A stretch of 64,000 nt of DNA, from assembly GCA_022495995.1 (NCBI GenBank), contig JAFEMH010000523.1, positions 449,501 to 513,500 of the forward strand, written 5' to 3'. This document shows positions 46,641 to 59,520 of the stretch, piece by piece. Made by a program: the position numbers and the translations under genes. Below the pieces are notes generated by a model. That model was not told where the DNA came from. It ran no database searches and worked only from the letters and a program-made list of their open reading frames with translations. Origin of the DNA: Adenophora triphylla var. japonica. Lineage: Eukaryota; Streptophyta; Magnoliopsida; Asterales; Campanulaceae. The first letter of the stretch is position 1, and every line of letters starts with the position of its first letter.

Positions 46641-49600
46641 GCACATGATAACTATTCTTTTGTTCTAGCACACCGCATAAAGGAAATGTTCCAAATGCGA
46701 ACTAGGCAAAAGATATATGTTGTGGTGAAGGCTCTCAATTCATATGATGAAAGAAGGAGCAATCCGCAAATTGTGTTAATGGTTGACACAATAAAAGGGT
46801 TCATAAAGGAAGAAAAAGAAGGTAAAGCAAAAGTTGCTAAACCTAGGACAAATGTTGTCAAAGCCGAAGAGGCTAAACCCAAAGTGTCTCAAAAGGATGC
46901 ATTTTGCTATCATTGCAATAAGATTGTCATTGGAAGCAAAGTTGCAAGGCTTATTAGGAAGGCCTAAAAGGTGAAGAAGGGCAATATGATTGCTACTACT
47001 TCAAATATCTATATGATAGATATTTTCCCTTCGACTTCTTGTTCTTGGGTATATGATACCGGATTGGATCTCACATTTGTTTAAATGTACAAGGAACAAA
47101 GAATAGAAAGTCACTCAAATAAGGTAAATTAAACCTATGCATGGGAATGGAGCAAGAGTTGCAACATTAGCCATAAGGGACTTATGAAGTCACTTTGCCT
47201 TGTGAAGTAGTACTTGTTTTGAATAAGTATGACTACGTTCCGAATTTGAGTAGGAGTATTATTTCCGTTTCTTAAATGGATGATGAAGGATATAATTTTC
47301 TTATTTTCAATAAGAAGTTTTATATTTATTTAATGATATGCCTTATTGTATTGCATATGTCATTGAATGGTCTTCATATCCTTGATATTAAGAAACAAAA
47401 TAATATTGAAGATATCTATAATATAAATGGGAAATCTAAACCGAACAATATGAACAACGCGTTCATATGGCATTGCCGGCTTGGTCAAATAAATAAGAAA
47501 CATATATCTAAACTCCATTAACACGGACTTTTAGACTCATATGACCATGAATCATTTGAGGAATGTGGATCTTATTTATTGGGATTATCGACCAAACCAC
47601 CCTACACTAAAGTAGTGGGAGGGCTAGTGACTTATTGGTCATTATACATGAGATGTATGTGAACTGTTAAGTAGCATTGCTAGGGAAAGACTTCGGTATT
47701 TCATCATATTTCACTAAAGACTTATCTAGATATGATTATGTCTATCTGATGAAGTCCAAAGGTGAATCGTTTGAGATGTTTCGAACATTTCAAGATGAAG
47801 TGCAAAACAAACTTGGCAAAACTATTAAGTACTTCGATTAGATCGAGGTGGTGAATTTTTGAGCCAAGAGTTTGACAATCATCTCAAAACTATGAAATCG
47901 TTTCAGAGTTGACTCCACCCGAAACACCACATTGTATGGTGTGTCTGAAAGGAGGAATTGAACCTTGTAGGACATGGTTCGTTCGATGATGTGTCGATTA
48001 GACTTTCCTATTTCCTATTTCCTTTTGAGGATATGCATTAGAAATAATGCGGTTACACTGAATCGAGTCCCTACTAAATCGGTTCCTAAGGCCCCACATG
48101 AGATGTGGCATGGAAGAAAACTTATGAAGATTTGGGGTTGCGAATCTTATGTAAAGAGACTTGTCTCTTATAAGTTAGCACCAAATCTGACAAGGTTATT
48201 TTCGGATATTGATTTTACAATCACAAAGAGAACAAAATGTTTGTTGCTCTACACGATTTGTTTCTTGAGAAATAGTTTCTCAATAAAGAATCTAGTGGGA
48301 GTAAAATTAATCTTGAAAGAAGTTCAAGAACCCGAAAATAATATGGAACCAAGAATAGAGACAGAACCAAGTTCACAAAGGAGTTGTGAAATCGGTTCAA
48401 GATGCACAAGTCCATCGTAGATTGGATAGGTTACGATCCGAACTCAAGAAATAGTGATTTCTCGTTGCGGAAAGTGATGAAGTGGAAGTCATTAAGAATG
48501 ACGATCCTACTTGCTATCAAGAAGCGATGTCCTCTCCTAATTTGGATAAATGGTTAGGAACCATGGAATCCAAATTACAATCCATGTTTAACAATCAAGT
48601 TTGGAACTTGATTGGGCTACCTAAAAGTGTAAAAACTAAAGGGTGCAAGTAGGTCTTCAAAGACCGACATGGATGTGAAGGTGTATACTTTCATGACTAA
48701 GGATTGTAGCAAAGGGATTTAGGTTAATTCATAGTATTGACTATGTTGAAACCTTTTTCGCCAGTTACAATGTCGAAGTCTATTAGAATTTCAATTGCCA
48801 TAATCGCATATTGTGACTATGTGATATGACAAATGGATGTCAAACGACTTTCTTTAAATGGAAAGATTATTAAGGATGTGTAGAGTACACAACCCGAATA
48901 GTTTGTCGATTCAAGAAACTCTAATAAAGTATGCATGTTGCAAAGATCCATGAGATGGATTGAAGCAAGCTTCAAGGAATTGGAATCTTTGTTTTGATGA
49001 ATTGGTCAAAGAGTTTGACTTTATCAAGTACAAAGATGAACCTTGTGTATGCATGAAATTCAATGGGAGCATGGTATTATTTCTATTGTTTATTACAATG
49101 ATATCTTACTCATTGGAAAAACAAGTTCCGACACTTAAGACTGTTAAGTCTTGGTCAAGGAAAGGTTTCTCAATGAAAGATATGGGTGAAGCCGCTTACA
49201 TCCTTGGCATCAAGATCTATAGAGATGGATCTAGAAGGATAAATTGGTTTGAGTCAAAGTGTTCACATTGACAAGATTCTTAGAAGAGTCTAAGAAGAGT
49301 AGCTTGTCAATGGGTCATGGTATTTCTCTTAGCAATATTCATTGTCTTATGACAACTGATGAGCAAAAGGGAATGAATGAAGTTTCATATACTGCGGCAC
49401 TTGGATCTGTCATGTATGCCATGATTTGTACTAGACTCGACGTCTCGTATGCTATAAGCATGATGAGTTGATACCAATCTGATCCTGTTGAGAACCAATG
49501 GATGGCAGTCAAGATGATCCTAAGTACTTAAGAAGAAATAAGGATACGTTCTTGGGATTTGAAAGATTGGAAGTTAATCTTGTTGTAAGGGTTACAAAGA

Positions 49601-49990
49601 TGCTAGCTTCCAAACTGACAAAGTTATTTTAAAATTGCAATTAGGATTTGTGTTTGTGCTTATTAGAGGTGCAATTTTGATTGGAAGAGTTCCAAGCAGA
49701 AATTGTAGCCGATTCTACTACTAAGGCCATATTTTAGCAACATATGATGTAGCTGAAAGAGGCAGTTTGGATCAAAAGTTCATTTAGTATTTTGGAAATA
49801 CTCCAAGTGTTTTTCCAAGTATCACTAATCGGTGAAACTTTTGTTATGACAATAGTGGTGCCACTTGTGCAAACAATGGAACCAAGGTCACAACAGTGAT
49901 CCAAACACTCACTTAGACGTTCTTCGAGGAATTCATAAAGAATGAGAAGACGTTAAGATATACAAAATATCAACTGATAATGACATAAGG
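46640..49990 (+). pseudogene. Gag-pol remnant of the second Copia element
   Basis: 46686-46967 holds a Gag piece (LKEMF-like, VVKALNSYDERRS, VLMVDTIKGF, FCYHCNKI); about 100 residues seem to be missing between ALNS and VLMVD, and the zinc knuckle is broken. Protease: SWVYDTG (about 47046). Integrase: FIWHCRLGQINKKHISKLH (about 47465) and SRYGYVYLMKSKGESFEMFRTFQ (about 47725). RT: QMDVKRLSLNGK (48830), IYRDGSRRIN, VSYTAALGSVMYAMICTRLDVSYAISMMS (49380-49470). The RNase H end is decayed. Stops and shifts occur throughout, so no protein product is expected. Confidence 0.88.
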
Positions 49991-50076
49991 GATTCACTTA
50001 CAAATACCCTCGCATAGGCAGAAGCATGGTGGGCATGTTAGATTCATGAGTATTCGATACATAAATGGAGCCTAGT

Positions 50077-50089
50077 GCAAGTGGGAGAC
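50077..50089 (+). other. Polypurine tract of the second Copia element
   Basis: GCAAGTGGGAGAC lies directly before the 3' LTR. Confidence 0.8.
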
Positions 50090-51436
50090 TGTTGGTGTAA
50101 TGCCCTAGGCTTTAGTTATGTTTAACTGAAAAACCGTTATTTATCATCTTTATCGTTTATGTTTATTATTTGATTATTATATAGTTTGCATATTTATTGT
50201 AATAATCTCCGTCCCTAATTATTAAGAGAATAATTAGTATAATTGTCAATAGATAATCATGTGATGATTATATGCATTGAAATTATGAGTACTTGTTAGA
50301 GAACAAGTGGCTGGACATGACCCGCATGAGATTTATGACATGGTCAAGTGTCATAAGTAAATCTCATAAGGTTACTTCATTTAATCCCTAGACCTGAGAT
50401 TATCATGTCCTTACATGTGATGAAAAGTCATGTTTGATTTTAGTCAAACGATATCTTAACACGATATCTATAAAGGCTATCTTTGGCATGATCGGATTCA
50501 TGATGGGAAGGATGATAAGTCAAGATGGAATTTGTCCCTCGGAAGAGAGATGTTTTGCTTGGGCCCCTCGATGAGTGATAATGATGAAAGTGTATGGCCG
50601 TACCCCAATATGATTGGAATTATCATTATACTCAAGGAATCGAGAAAGCATTGAACATAGACAAGTTGACAATGACCATGACTTGTGTTCAATATAACAT
50701 CGTGAGACAAAGGGAGAAATGGAAGTACACCGTTGGAAATGTGAACTCTTACGTTATATTATTTGGGTAGACATAATGGCTTGCTAGAGTCTGCTTATGT
50801 CTTATGAGGTTCGATATGATCGAACTCATTGCCAACATAATGTAATCCTATTGGGTCACACACAACTAGAATGAATTGGTTAAACTGGAGGAAGAATGAT
50901 TGAGAGTTTCAGTATCTGGCTATATATGTCACGCGACATATTAAGCCAATGGCTTAATATACCGCGCGACATAATAGGCCCGTACGCGGTTTGACAGCCT
51001 GTCTCTCCTAATACGATTAGGAGAGGTATTTCTACTATTGTAGTATAAATACAAGGGTTCTGTCAGACCTAAAAAGCTAGCCGAAATTTTTCAAACAAAA
51101 TTCATAATTAAATACTCTCAATATTCTTCAAGGTTTAGATCTAGCAATCATCAAGAAGTTGTTCTTGGATTCATTCAAAGGTGTGGATACCGAAAGAGGG
51201 TCTTCGCTCATTCATCGATCAAGGCCTAGAGTTCAAGCAAGTTGAAGAACGAAGTTTGTGATTCGATATCACATAATCAAAATCGTTCGATAGCTCAAGA
51301 CCGGAAAGCGTTTCATGGTTGGTTTAATTCTATCTCATAGAAATTTGATTTAATTGTATAGAACGGATCCTAGGACTTCTTGGGTTTTATGTTTTAATGC
51401 TTAATTCCGCTGCGCATGGACCCGTAAAACCCAACA
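50090..51436 (+). repeat. 3' LTR of the second Copia element
   Basis: 1,347 bp, TGTTGG...CCCAACA, followed by the TSD CATAA. Confidence 0.95.
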
Positions 51437-51504
51437 CATAAAGTATGAGAGGTGACTGAGGATGGATGGAGTGGTGGGACGTCAAGCTACCAGAAAAATA
51501 TGTT

Positions 51505-52085
51505 TTAGCAGCGGAAATTTTCGCCGCTAAAGTAGTAATTCCGTCGCTAAAGTTCATCACCGACGGAAAAATTTCGTCGGTGGTCCGCCACTGTCAGCCC
51601 GCCGCAATGGTCTGAATGACCAAATTCCGTCGGTATACACCGACGAAAATAATATTCCGTCAGTGATCTTTTGATATCAGCGACGGAAATTTCCGCCGCT
51701 GAATTAATTTAATTTAATTAAATTTTTATTTCAGCGACGGAATATTCCGCCGGTAAAATAAAAATTAAATTAATTCAGCGGCGAAAATTTTCGTCGCTGA
51801 TATCAATTTAATTTAATTAAATTTTTATTTCATCGGCGGAATATTCCGTCGCTGAAATAAAAATTTAATTAAATTAAATTAACTCAGCGACGAAAATTTC
51901 CGCCGCTGAATTAATTCATTTTAAATAAATTTTTATTCCAGCGACGGAATATTTCGCCGGTGAAATAAAAATTAAATTAAATTAATTTAAAATAAATTGA
52001 CACAGCGGCGAAAATTTCCGTCGCTGGAATAAAAATTTATTTAAAATGAATTAATTTAGCGGCGAAAATTTCCGTCGCTGATAAT
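51505..52085. repeat. CACTA subterminal hairpin array
   Basis: Many copies of CAGCGACGGAATATTCCGYCG and CAGCGGCGAAAATTTYCGTCGCTG, alternating with AATTTAATTTAATTAAATTT spacers. Units are often arranged as inverted pairs, giving long potential stems. Such arrays are the transposase-binding ends of CACTA elements. Confidence 0.88.
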
Positions 52086-52735
52086 GCAATAAATAAAAAA
52101 AATTGAAAATATCAATTATAATTTTTTTGTACCTAATATAACAATTGATAAAACTAAAACTATAATTCTAAAAACCAAAATACAGTATCAAATCGGTGGG
52201 GGGGCTGGGGCTCCCGCGGGTACCAAATCGGTGGGGAGGCGGGGCGGAGACATCCCAGTACCCAAATGTTATTACAAACAAATATCACAAATGTTATTAC
52301 AAAAAAGTATAAAATAGTACGAAATCAACTCGGGGGGATTGGGGAGGCTGGAAATTACCCTGTTGCACTAGATTCTGCATCTGAGCTATCAACATCGCAA
52401 ATTTTCGATCCGTCTCTTCCTGATGCTGCGTAAGCTCTGCCCTAGCCTGTGTCTGAGCCTCCGCAAGCTCTGCCTTAGCCTGTGTCTGAGCCTCCAAAAG
52501 TTGTGCCCTAGCCTCTGTAGCCACGCGTCTCTCCTCAGCCACCTGAGCCTCCAGAGTGTCGATCCTCAAAGCATACTGAGTATCGGCCCTGAAAACATTC
52601 GCGCGACGGCCGGTCGACGTCGATGGGCATTGCAGCCCGTGATCCCCCATCCCTAACATTTGGTCTCCTCTCTTTGGATGTCCATCTGAGGTGATCGAGC
52701 GCCAAACTTCAGGCATGAATGGAACGGGCTGGCCG

Positions 52736-53093
52736 TAGGGATGGCCAAACCGGACCGAAACCGGATCGGAACCGAAAAACCGGACCGGAATCGGACCGAA
52801 AAAGCCCGAAACCGCCATGGACCGTCAGGAAAATCGGAATCGGGGTAACCGGAACCGGTTTGGAGCCGGGCCAGTTAAGGGTCACCAAAATGGTGAACCG
52901 GATCGGAAAAAGCCCGAAACCGGACGAAAATTCATTGTTTTTCAATAGAACCGGGCCGGAACCGGACCGAAAAAAGCCCGAAATCGGACGAATCGGGGAG
53001 AAAATCGGAACCGGATTAACCAAAATCGTGAGCAATTCGGGCCAGTTAAGGGTCATACATTTTTCGAACCAAAACAGATTTTGGTCATCCCTA
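52736..53093. mobile_element. hAT MITE (358 bp) in the last TnpA-like exon
   Basis: The ends are TAGGGATGGCCAAACC and, in reverse complement, TAGGGATGACCAAAATC. The 8-bp duplication is GCTGGCCG / GCTGGTCG (52728-52735, 53094-53101), 7 of 8 matching. The interior is made of AACCGGACCGAAA-type repeats. Removing it rejoins the host reading frame (TPPDQ to PVPFMPEVW). Confidence 0.9.
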
Positions 53094-54654
53094 GCTGGTC
53101 GGGAGGAGTACCTTCGGGAACAACGGCGGTTTGATATGTATTCTGTCAAAATAAAACAAACAAATATAATCATATACACAATGTACATAAATAAATTTAC
53201 ATATTCAAAATCAAGTCATTTAATGATAGTTTACTTACAAAGGCCAATACAGATCGATCATCAACCCACTGTAGAAGTTGATCAGCGAATGTAGGAGTTC
53301 AAACATGGGTGCTAACGAAAACATCCAAAAAACTGACATCGGGGCCATGTTTTTTTCCCTATAAATAAAAGAAGCGAGATTATTATTTTGAAATTGTATA
53401 AATGCAATATTTAGCTTCCCATATTATCCTTGTGATAAAAATATGTTCTCTTTAATCACTAAAGTTGTGAGTATAATATTTACTTTCATTAGGATTTAGG
53501 GATAATCTTAGAAAAGAAAACATACATTACATTTACACTAAAATCATGAATTTCATAGCATCAACATGGCTCCCAGCTAATATACGTACATAAACTGATT
53601 TAAAAGCATGCATACACTACATTTAAACTAACACCCCATGTATTTCTTATCATTTACACTAACACCCACTAATAACGTGCATACAACCGTCCTGTTTGGT
53701 TTCAAAGTCAATTAAACTAAAATCATGGATTTCATAGCATCAACATGGCTCCCCAGCTAACATACGTATATAAACTGATTTCAAAACATGCATACATTAC
53801 ATTTAAACTAACATACATACCATACGGTAGTGATGCTCGCCGACTGGTATCGTCCCCATCGTATGCTTTGTCGCCGACCCCGAGGAGCCCACTCTATTTG
53901 CCCGAGCCTGTTCGGCGATCGCTATCGCCCCATCCGACGACCAATATTCGCAAAATCTACGAAACACCTCCTCGGTCATCCAAGTCGGTGTCACGGGCGC
54001 TAACTTCGCCGCCAGCAGCTTAATATAATAATTAGACTTCGTGTTACCTATTAAAAATATGAATATCTCGTAAACATATATATAATGATAACATTATAAA
54101 ATTAAAAAAGTATAATCTTTGTTAATTAAACTAATTAAGGATAGATAAATATGTTACCAATATGATCCCGAATTAACTTCTGACACTGTTTCATGAAAAT
54201 AAATTTAACCGCCGCCTCGTCGATATCCCGTGCCCATGTAAATTTCAACTACAACATATAATGATAACATTACAAAACTAAAAGAATATAATTATTATTA
54301 ATTATAACATTTTAATAACAAACTAACATTTAAGTTTTAAATAAAAACCATTAACACATTACCTTAAACTCCTCCCAAGCATTCTACTTCTCCTCCTGTG
54401 GCAATGATTTCCAGTTGGGCCAAAACTCTTGCATGACCCGAGACAGCCAATACATCCCAATCCTTGTCCCGGGGGTAGGGTATGCACATATAAACCTGCC
54501 AAGTATATTTATACAATAACATTTTAACTTAAATAATGAATTATATGTAAAACAAAAAGGAACCAACTTATATCAAATTAATGAAAAGTTACTTATTGTA
54601 CATAATGTGGCGTGATGGAATATTTCTCCCACTTGTAATAAAATACCTCTCGCA

Positions 54655-56125
54655 AGTGTACGAGTGTCGTTGTGAAAGCGTACACAAGTAGGGGTCGTGT
54701 CCACGGAGAATTGTTGGGTGAATGAGTCAATTAGAGAAATGCAAACAAAGGTAATCTAAAAGGGGGGGGTTTGGTTTTGGATCAAACAACAACTACAATG
54801 ATCAATAATTAAAATTAAATCTAGGAATAACAAATAAACAAGAGAGCAATTTCAAATAGAGAGTGAAACAATGATAAGAGAGGATTCCATGGATTGGACT
54901 CAACACACCACTAATCTATGCCAATATTGATATAAATCTTGATTCCAATCTAGAGTTCATTCACTTGGGTAAAGATTGGGACGGTGAGACGGCCGGATTG
55001 CAATCTTACTTTTTCCAACCAATTTTACTTCACAAATCAAGTTGATAAAATTAATTTAGAAAAGCATTACACTTTAAGGAATGTATGAACAAAACCCATT
55101 TAGATTCCAATCAAGTTATCACAATGGGTTTCTCATCAAAGCATTGGTCACAATAGAAAAATCCCCAAATCAATGGAAGAAATTAAAACCCACATGAGTA
55201 AAAAGGTGATTTAAGACTAAATCATAAATACAACCCTTCAAACCCCTAGTTAGGCATATGCAAAGATGAGCTAGAATGAAATCAAATGGGTAAAGTAATT
55301 ATGGCATAAATTAATGATAGTGCTTACATCCAACCCATGAAATTAGAGAATTAGCTACACATATTAAGCATTTAAACAAACAAAACTAATTAATAAAAGC
55401 ATGAAACAACTTATCTTGATTGAAGAAAAATCACACAAACCCTAACTTTCTCTCTCTAGAACTTGCCTCCTTTTGTTCTTGCCAAAAAAAGATAACCTAA
55501 AATTATATCAACATTTTCTATTTATACTACAAAGACCAAGGCTGAAAAGGGAGAAGGCTTTTGAGTTCAATTGGGCTAAAATAACAATTTTGGCCCAATT
55601 ATAACAATAGAAAATAGAAAACATCAGTAAAAATGGGAAAGGGCCGAAGCTGAAGGGCGACCGCCAATGGCAATGGGCGACCGCCGTTGGACTGGGCGGC
55701 GCGGCTTGGGGCGGCCGGGCGTGGCCGGGCCTGGCCTGGGCGTGGATGGGCGTGGCCGGCGTGGATGGGCGTCCGCCCCTTCATCATGGGCGCTCGCCGT
55801 ATGGCTTCGGCCAGAAAAGGGCGCTGGGACATTGGCGTTCACAGGGGAAGAGGGCGTTCGCCCAATCAAGCTCTCCTCATTAATTAATTCCTTTCAAGCC
55901 CATGCTGCTGAGATATTCCCACTACCCACTAGGCTTTGCATTTCCAAAATGCCTCTAAAGTCCCCCAAAGTTTGCTCCGCTCAGAATTTCATCATTTCTT
56001 CATATAAGATTGCCAAAACTCACCCATTTCCCTGTCTAACAAAAACACTAACAAACACAAATTAAAAGCACTTTTTACTCAGGTTCTCACAATAAATAGA
56101 ATTTTAGGAACATAATTTGGATGTA
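54655..56125. mobile_element. Non-coding insertion in the TnpA-like gene, type unresolved
   Basis: It splits exon 1 of the TnpA-like gene. AAAATAC occurs at both junctions (about 54646 and 56127) and may be the target duplication. The interior begins CTCTCGCAAGTGTACGAGTG, has GGGGTCGTGTCCACGGAG, and carries a GC-rich patch (55650-55760) with GGGCGACCGCC and GGCCGGGCGTGG units. No transposase or RT was seen. It may be a solo LTR-like or non-autonomous retroelement. Confidence 0.6.
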
Positions 56126-56394
56126 TAAAATACATCCATCATGGCGATATCCGGAGAAACGTCCTCCCCTCAGAATCGACAGGAGTAGGACTCATAGTAG
56201 TATCGGCCCCAAAGGAGGAGCTGGTACTACTATGTGTAGGGTCGACATCATCAGTACCGGTAGCACCTGTCTCAGATCGGGACAGTTGCGTCCCAGTAAT
56301 AGATGTGTACACGGGGCGTGTCTTTCTGCCCGCTCTACTAGAACTCATATCTAAATACACTAAAAATATTAAAATATACAACTTTAACACTAGA

Positions 56395-56895
56395 AAACAA
56401 TATATTAACATATCTACTTAAAATAAATTTAAAGTTCTAATAATCTAAAGCATTCACAATACATCTAAATACACTAAAAATATTAAAATATACTCCCTCC
56501 GTCCCACGTGAATGCAAACTTATTTCCATTTTGATCCGTCCCACGTAAATGCAAACTGCCTAAAATAGAAATAAATATTCACTATTCCACCCACTCATTC
56601 TCTCTCCTACTTCACTTTTACACTCACAACATTCTCTCTCCTAACTATTCCTCCCACTCATTCTCTCTCCTATTTAATTTTTCCTACTCACAAACTTATT
56701 TCTCTCTCCTACTTTTCCTTTATTTCCACACCCAAAAAGTTAGTTTGCAATCATGTGGGACGGAGGGAGTAAAACTTAACAATAGAAAACAATATATTAA
56801 CATATCTTCTTAAAATAAATTTAAAGCATTCACAATACATATAAAACTTTAAAGTTCTAATAATTTAAAGCATTCACAATACATATAAAACTTTA
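56395..56895. repeat. Dispersed 50-60-bp repeat around the MITE
   Basis: The block AAACAATATATTAACATATC[T/A]...TTAAAATAAATTTAAAG and AAAGCATTCACAATACAT recurs on both sides of the MITE (56395-56490 and 56775-56895). Close relatives occur at 63580 and 63637. Confidence 0.75.
56493..56769. mobile_element. Stowaway-like MITE (277 bp) between the CACTA genes
   Basis: Ends CTCCCTCCGTCCCACGTGAA and reverse-complement CTCCCTCCGTCCCACATGAT, TA at 56491-56492 and 56770-56771. Confidence 0.9.
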
Positions 56896-57224
56896 AACTA
56901 TTATTAATCTTCGTCCCCATCATCATCACTGGACTCTGAATTACTACAAAACTCAACTTCTCCATCTTCGTCTTCGGACTCTGATGAATCAAACTCTGGT
57001 TCGACGTCCTCTTCCTCTTCCTCTTCCTCTGATTCATCAATTTCAATGTGCGCGAGATGACCTGAACGAGGCGGAGGAGGTGGCAAATTCACTGGTAAGA
57101 AATCCTCCTCGGGTTCATCAACATTTTGAGGAATATGAGCGACATCATCTAATGGATGATTAGCTGATGAAACGTTAGGTGGCACTGGCATTTCATCCTC
57201 TTGATAGGGTGTTTCTAATGATGA

Positions 57225-57641
57225 CTATGTGGTTGTCGATGAGGGTAGGTTGTCAATCATGCTCCTAGCCTTAGTCTTCCAGACAGCCCACAATCCGTCG
57301 GATCGCCGACGAGGGTAGGGAGTCATGTATACCTGTTGTGCTTGAGATGCTAAGATGAAGACGTCCTCGCCAACATGTCTGGACGAGTCCTTTACATCGA
57401 CGAGGTCAAATATGGCGTGCTTCTTAACACCTCGCACAGCATCTCGCCACTCACTATTGAACAAGACAACATTGTTTCCACCCAAATACTCCACCTCGAC
57501 TACTTCTTTCAGGACGCCATAATAATCAAGGTTTCCTTTAAGCTTCACACCGCTATTCCACGTTAATTTAGATCCCCCATAAGCTTTGGTATGAAACACA
57601 TAGCCATTCACGAAATAACTGTTGTATAAATTAACGTTCAA
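57225..57641 (-). pseudogene. TNP2 C-terminal DUF4216-like exon
   Basis: Reads NGYVFHTKAYGGSKLTWNSG, VEVEYLGGNNVVLFNSEWRD, AIFDLVDVKDSS and EDVFILASQAQQVYMTPYP. It ends in PSSTTT and TAG. The frame continues after the TAG into ETPYQEDEMPVPP and the acidic tail, so the TAG is probably a mutation of a sense codon. Part of this exon is repeated at 63677-63746. Confidence 0.8.
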
Positions 57642-59520
57642 GTACGAAGTTGCTGCTAAATGTCTTAACCTCGCAGCTTTGGCATCACCCGGATGTTCAG
57701 CTATCTATAAGACAATATGTAACCAATTTAATACAATTTTAAGATTGAATGTTTAAAAAAATGTATAGAATAAATTTGAATGAAACGAAATATTTACATA
57801 TTTCCTTAGCCAGTTTGAAAATTCTCTATCTGTCCTAGTTGCGACGAGTTCTGGAGATAAATTCTGAGCTAAAACTTCAAACATTCTGCAATAGGATTAA
57901 ACAAGGCATTTCATATGCAGGTAATTAAACATGCATAATTTAATCGACGAGGCGTAAACATAACATCAATGACTTACTTGATATATTCTTCAACCTCGTC
58001 ACAGTTAAGAAGAACATAGAGTGAGACCGCGGCAAACTCTTTAACGGTTAACGTACACGTACCAACCCGTTTGCCGAGGAACCGACTAGGGGATGAAAAT
58101 ACAGAGATGTTTCAATTAGACGGACAACCACCATCATAATTGCGGCCAACCCTAGTCAATCTCGTATCAACATCAGTATGAAAATATGTTCCGACAAAGG
58201 CAACAATCTCATCTATAATAACAACCTCTGAAATTGAGGCCTCGACCATGGCCCTATTGCTCATCTTCCTTTTCAATTGGCTTAGATACCTAAAAGTCAT
58301 TCGTAGATTAAAACATAAATAATATTAAAGATGGTATATTGTTAACGCTCAAATTATTTAGAAATAGAATAAATTCAATTACTTGTCAAATGGATACATC
58401 CATCTGTATTGAACTGGACCACCGACTCTAGCTTCCTATGCCAAGTGGATCGGTAAATGCTTCATAGAATCAAAGAATGAAGGAGGAAATATCTTCTCAA
58501 GTTTGCACAAAGTCACTACGATGCTCTCCTCAAGCTTTTTCATGTGATCAACACGTAGTGTAGTCGATGTTAACACTCGAAAAACTCACTTAACTCTGTT
58601 AACGCCAGCTAGATATTGTCAGGCAAGAGATCCCTGAGAGCAATCAGAATTAGTCTATCCAACAAAACGTGGCAATCATGACTCTTCAAACCCTGCACTT
58701 TCCCCTCCTCTACATTGACACAGTTACCAATGTTAGACGCGTAACCATCTGGAAGCTTTAAATCCTTGAGCCATTTCAGGAGGAGGAGTTTGTTTTCCTT
58801 TGCAAGCACATATTGAGCCATCGGTTTCACTGTTTTACCATTGACCTCAGACAACTCTAAGGCCTGCCGCTTATAGATTTCCTTAAGGTCCATTCGAACT
58901 TTGACTGTGTCTTTAGTTATTGCCTTAAAATCCATCAACGTGTTAAAAACATTATCGAATACATTCTTCTCAATGTGCATCATGTCAAGGTTATGTCAAA
59001 TGAGATTTGTTTTCCAGTATGGCAGCTCCCAAAATATACTCCTCTTGGTCCAGTTATGGAAAGTCCCAAACTCTTGTATTTTACTCTTCGAAAACTTTTT
59101 CCCCACCGAGGATCGGGCAATCTAGATGCCTCCCTATAGACTGTGTCACCACTCAAACAAATCGGGGGCTCATCATGGTCATTCTTGTTCTTTTTAAACG
59201 CATTCTTCTGGGTCCTGAATGGGTGGTCCTCCGGAAGAAATTGTCTATGGCAATCGAACCAACATGGTTTTCCAGAGTGCTTGAGCGTGAAAGACTTTGT
59301 GTCACTCATACAATACGGACATGCCAACTTCCCGTGGGTGCTCTAACCCGATAACATCCTATATGCAGGGAAGTCATTAATTGTCCACATCAACGCAGCC
59401 TTCATGCTAAAATTCTCTCGCTTGAAAGCATCCCACGTTTCGACCCCATCCTCCCAAAGCTGTTTCAATTCGTCCATCAAAGGTCAGAGATAGACGTCAA
59501 TGTTCCTCCCAGGGCTGTTT

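Larger units (their letters stand above)
43601..51436 (+). mobile_element. Recent Copia LTR retrotransposon with defective interior
   Basis: LTRs at 43601-44947 and 50090-51436 are both 1,347 bp and start TGTTGG, end CAACA. The 5-bp target duplication CATAA is exact (43596-43600 and 51437-51441). The primer-binding site TGGTATCAGAGC and a polypurine tract are present. The interior shows gag, protease, integrase and RT remnants in Copia order, with many stops and an internal gag deletion. Confidence 0.96.
52297..56354 (-). pseudogene. CACTA TnpA/Ptta-like transposase gene (six exons, interrupted)
   Basis: Exon 1 starts at 56354 (MSSSRAGRKTRPVYTSITG), continues past a non-coding insertion and ends near 54586. 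Exons 54495-54363 (FICAYPTPGTRIGMYWLSRVMQEFWPNW), 54248-54158 (LKFTWARDIDEAAVKFIFMK), 54047-53821 (WMTEEVFRRFCEYWSSD...TKHTMGTIPVGEH) and 53358-53239 (KKHGPDVSFLDVFVSTHV) follow. The last exon (53142-52297) is split by a hAT MITE. Introns have GT..AG borders. The pattern fits the plant Ptta/En/Spm transposase family (Transposase_24). The C-terminus is a coiled coil with repeated EAQTQA[K/R]AEL. Lesions include TGA after RISP, TAG after PQEEK and TGA after STHV. Family role: DNA-binding accessory transposase. Confidence 0.8.

Noticed and set aside
51505..52085. CRISPR-like or satellite array
   Set aside because: The units are inverted and irregularly spaced with no unique spacers, adjoin CACTA genes, and fit a CACTA subterminal region.
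52719..53294. A 191-aa plus-strand open frame
   Set aside because: It lies mostly across the ACCGGACCGAAA repeats of a hAT MITE and antisense to the TnpA-like exon. Composition follows the repeat, with no domain.
55599..56065. Overlapping Ala/Arg/Pro-rich open frames on both strands
   Set aside because: They arise from the GC-rich patch of a non-coding insertion. Long frames in several phases at once indicate composition, not a gene.
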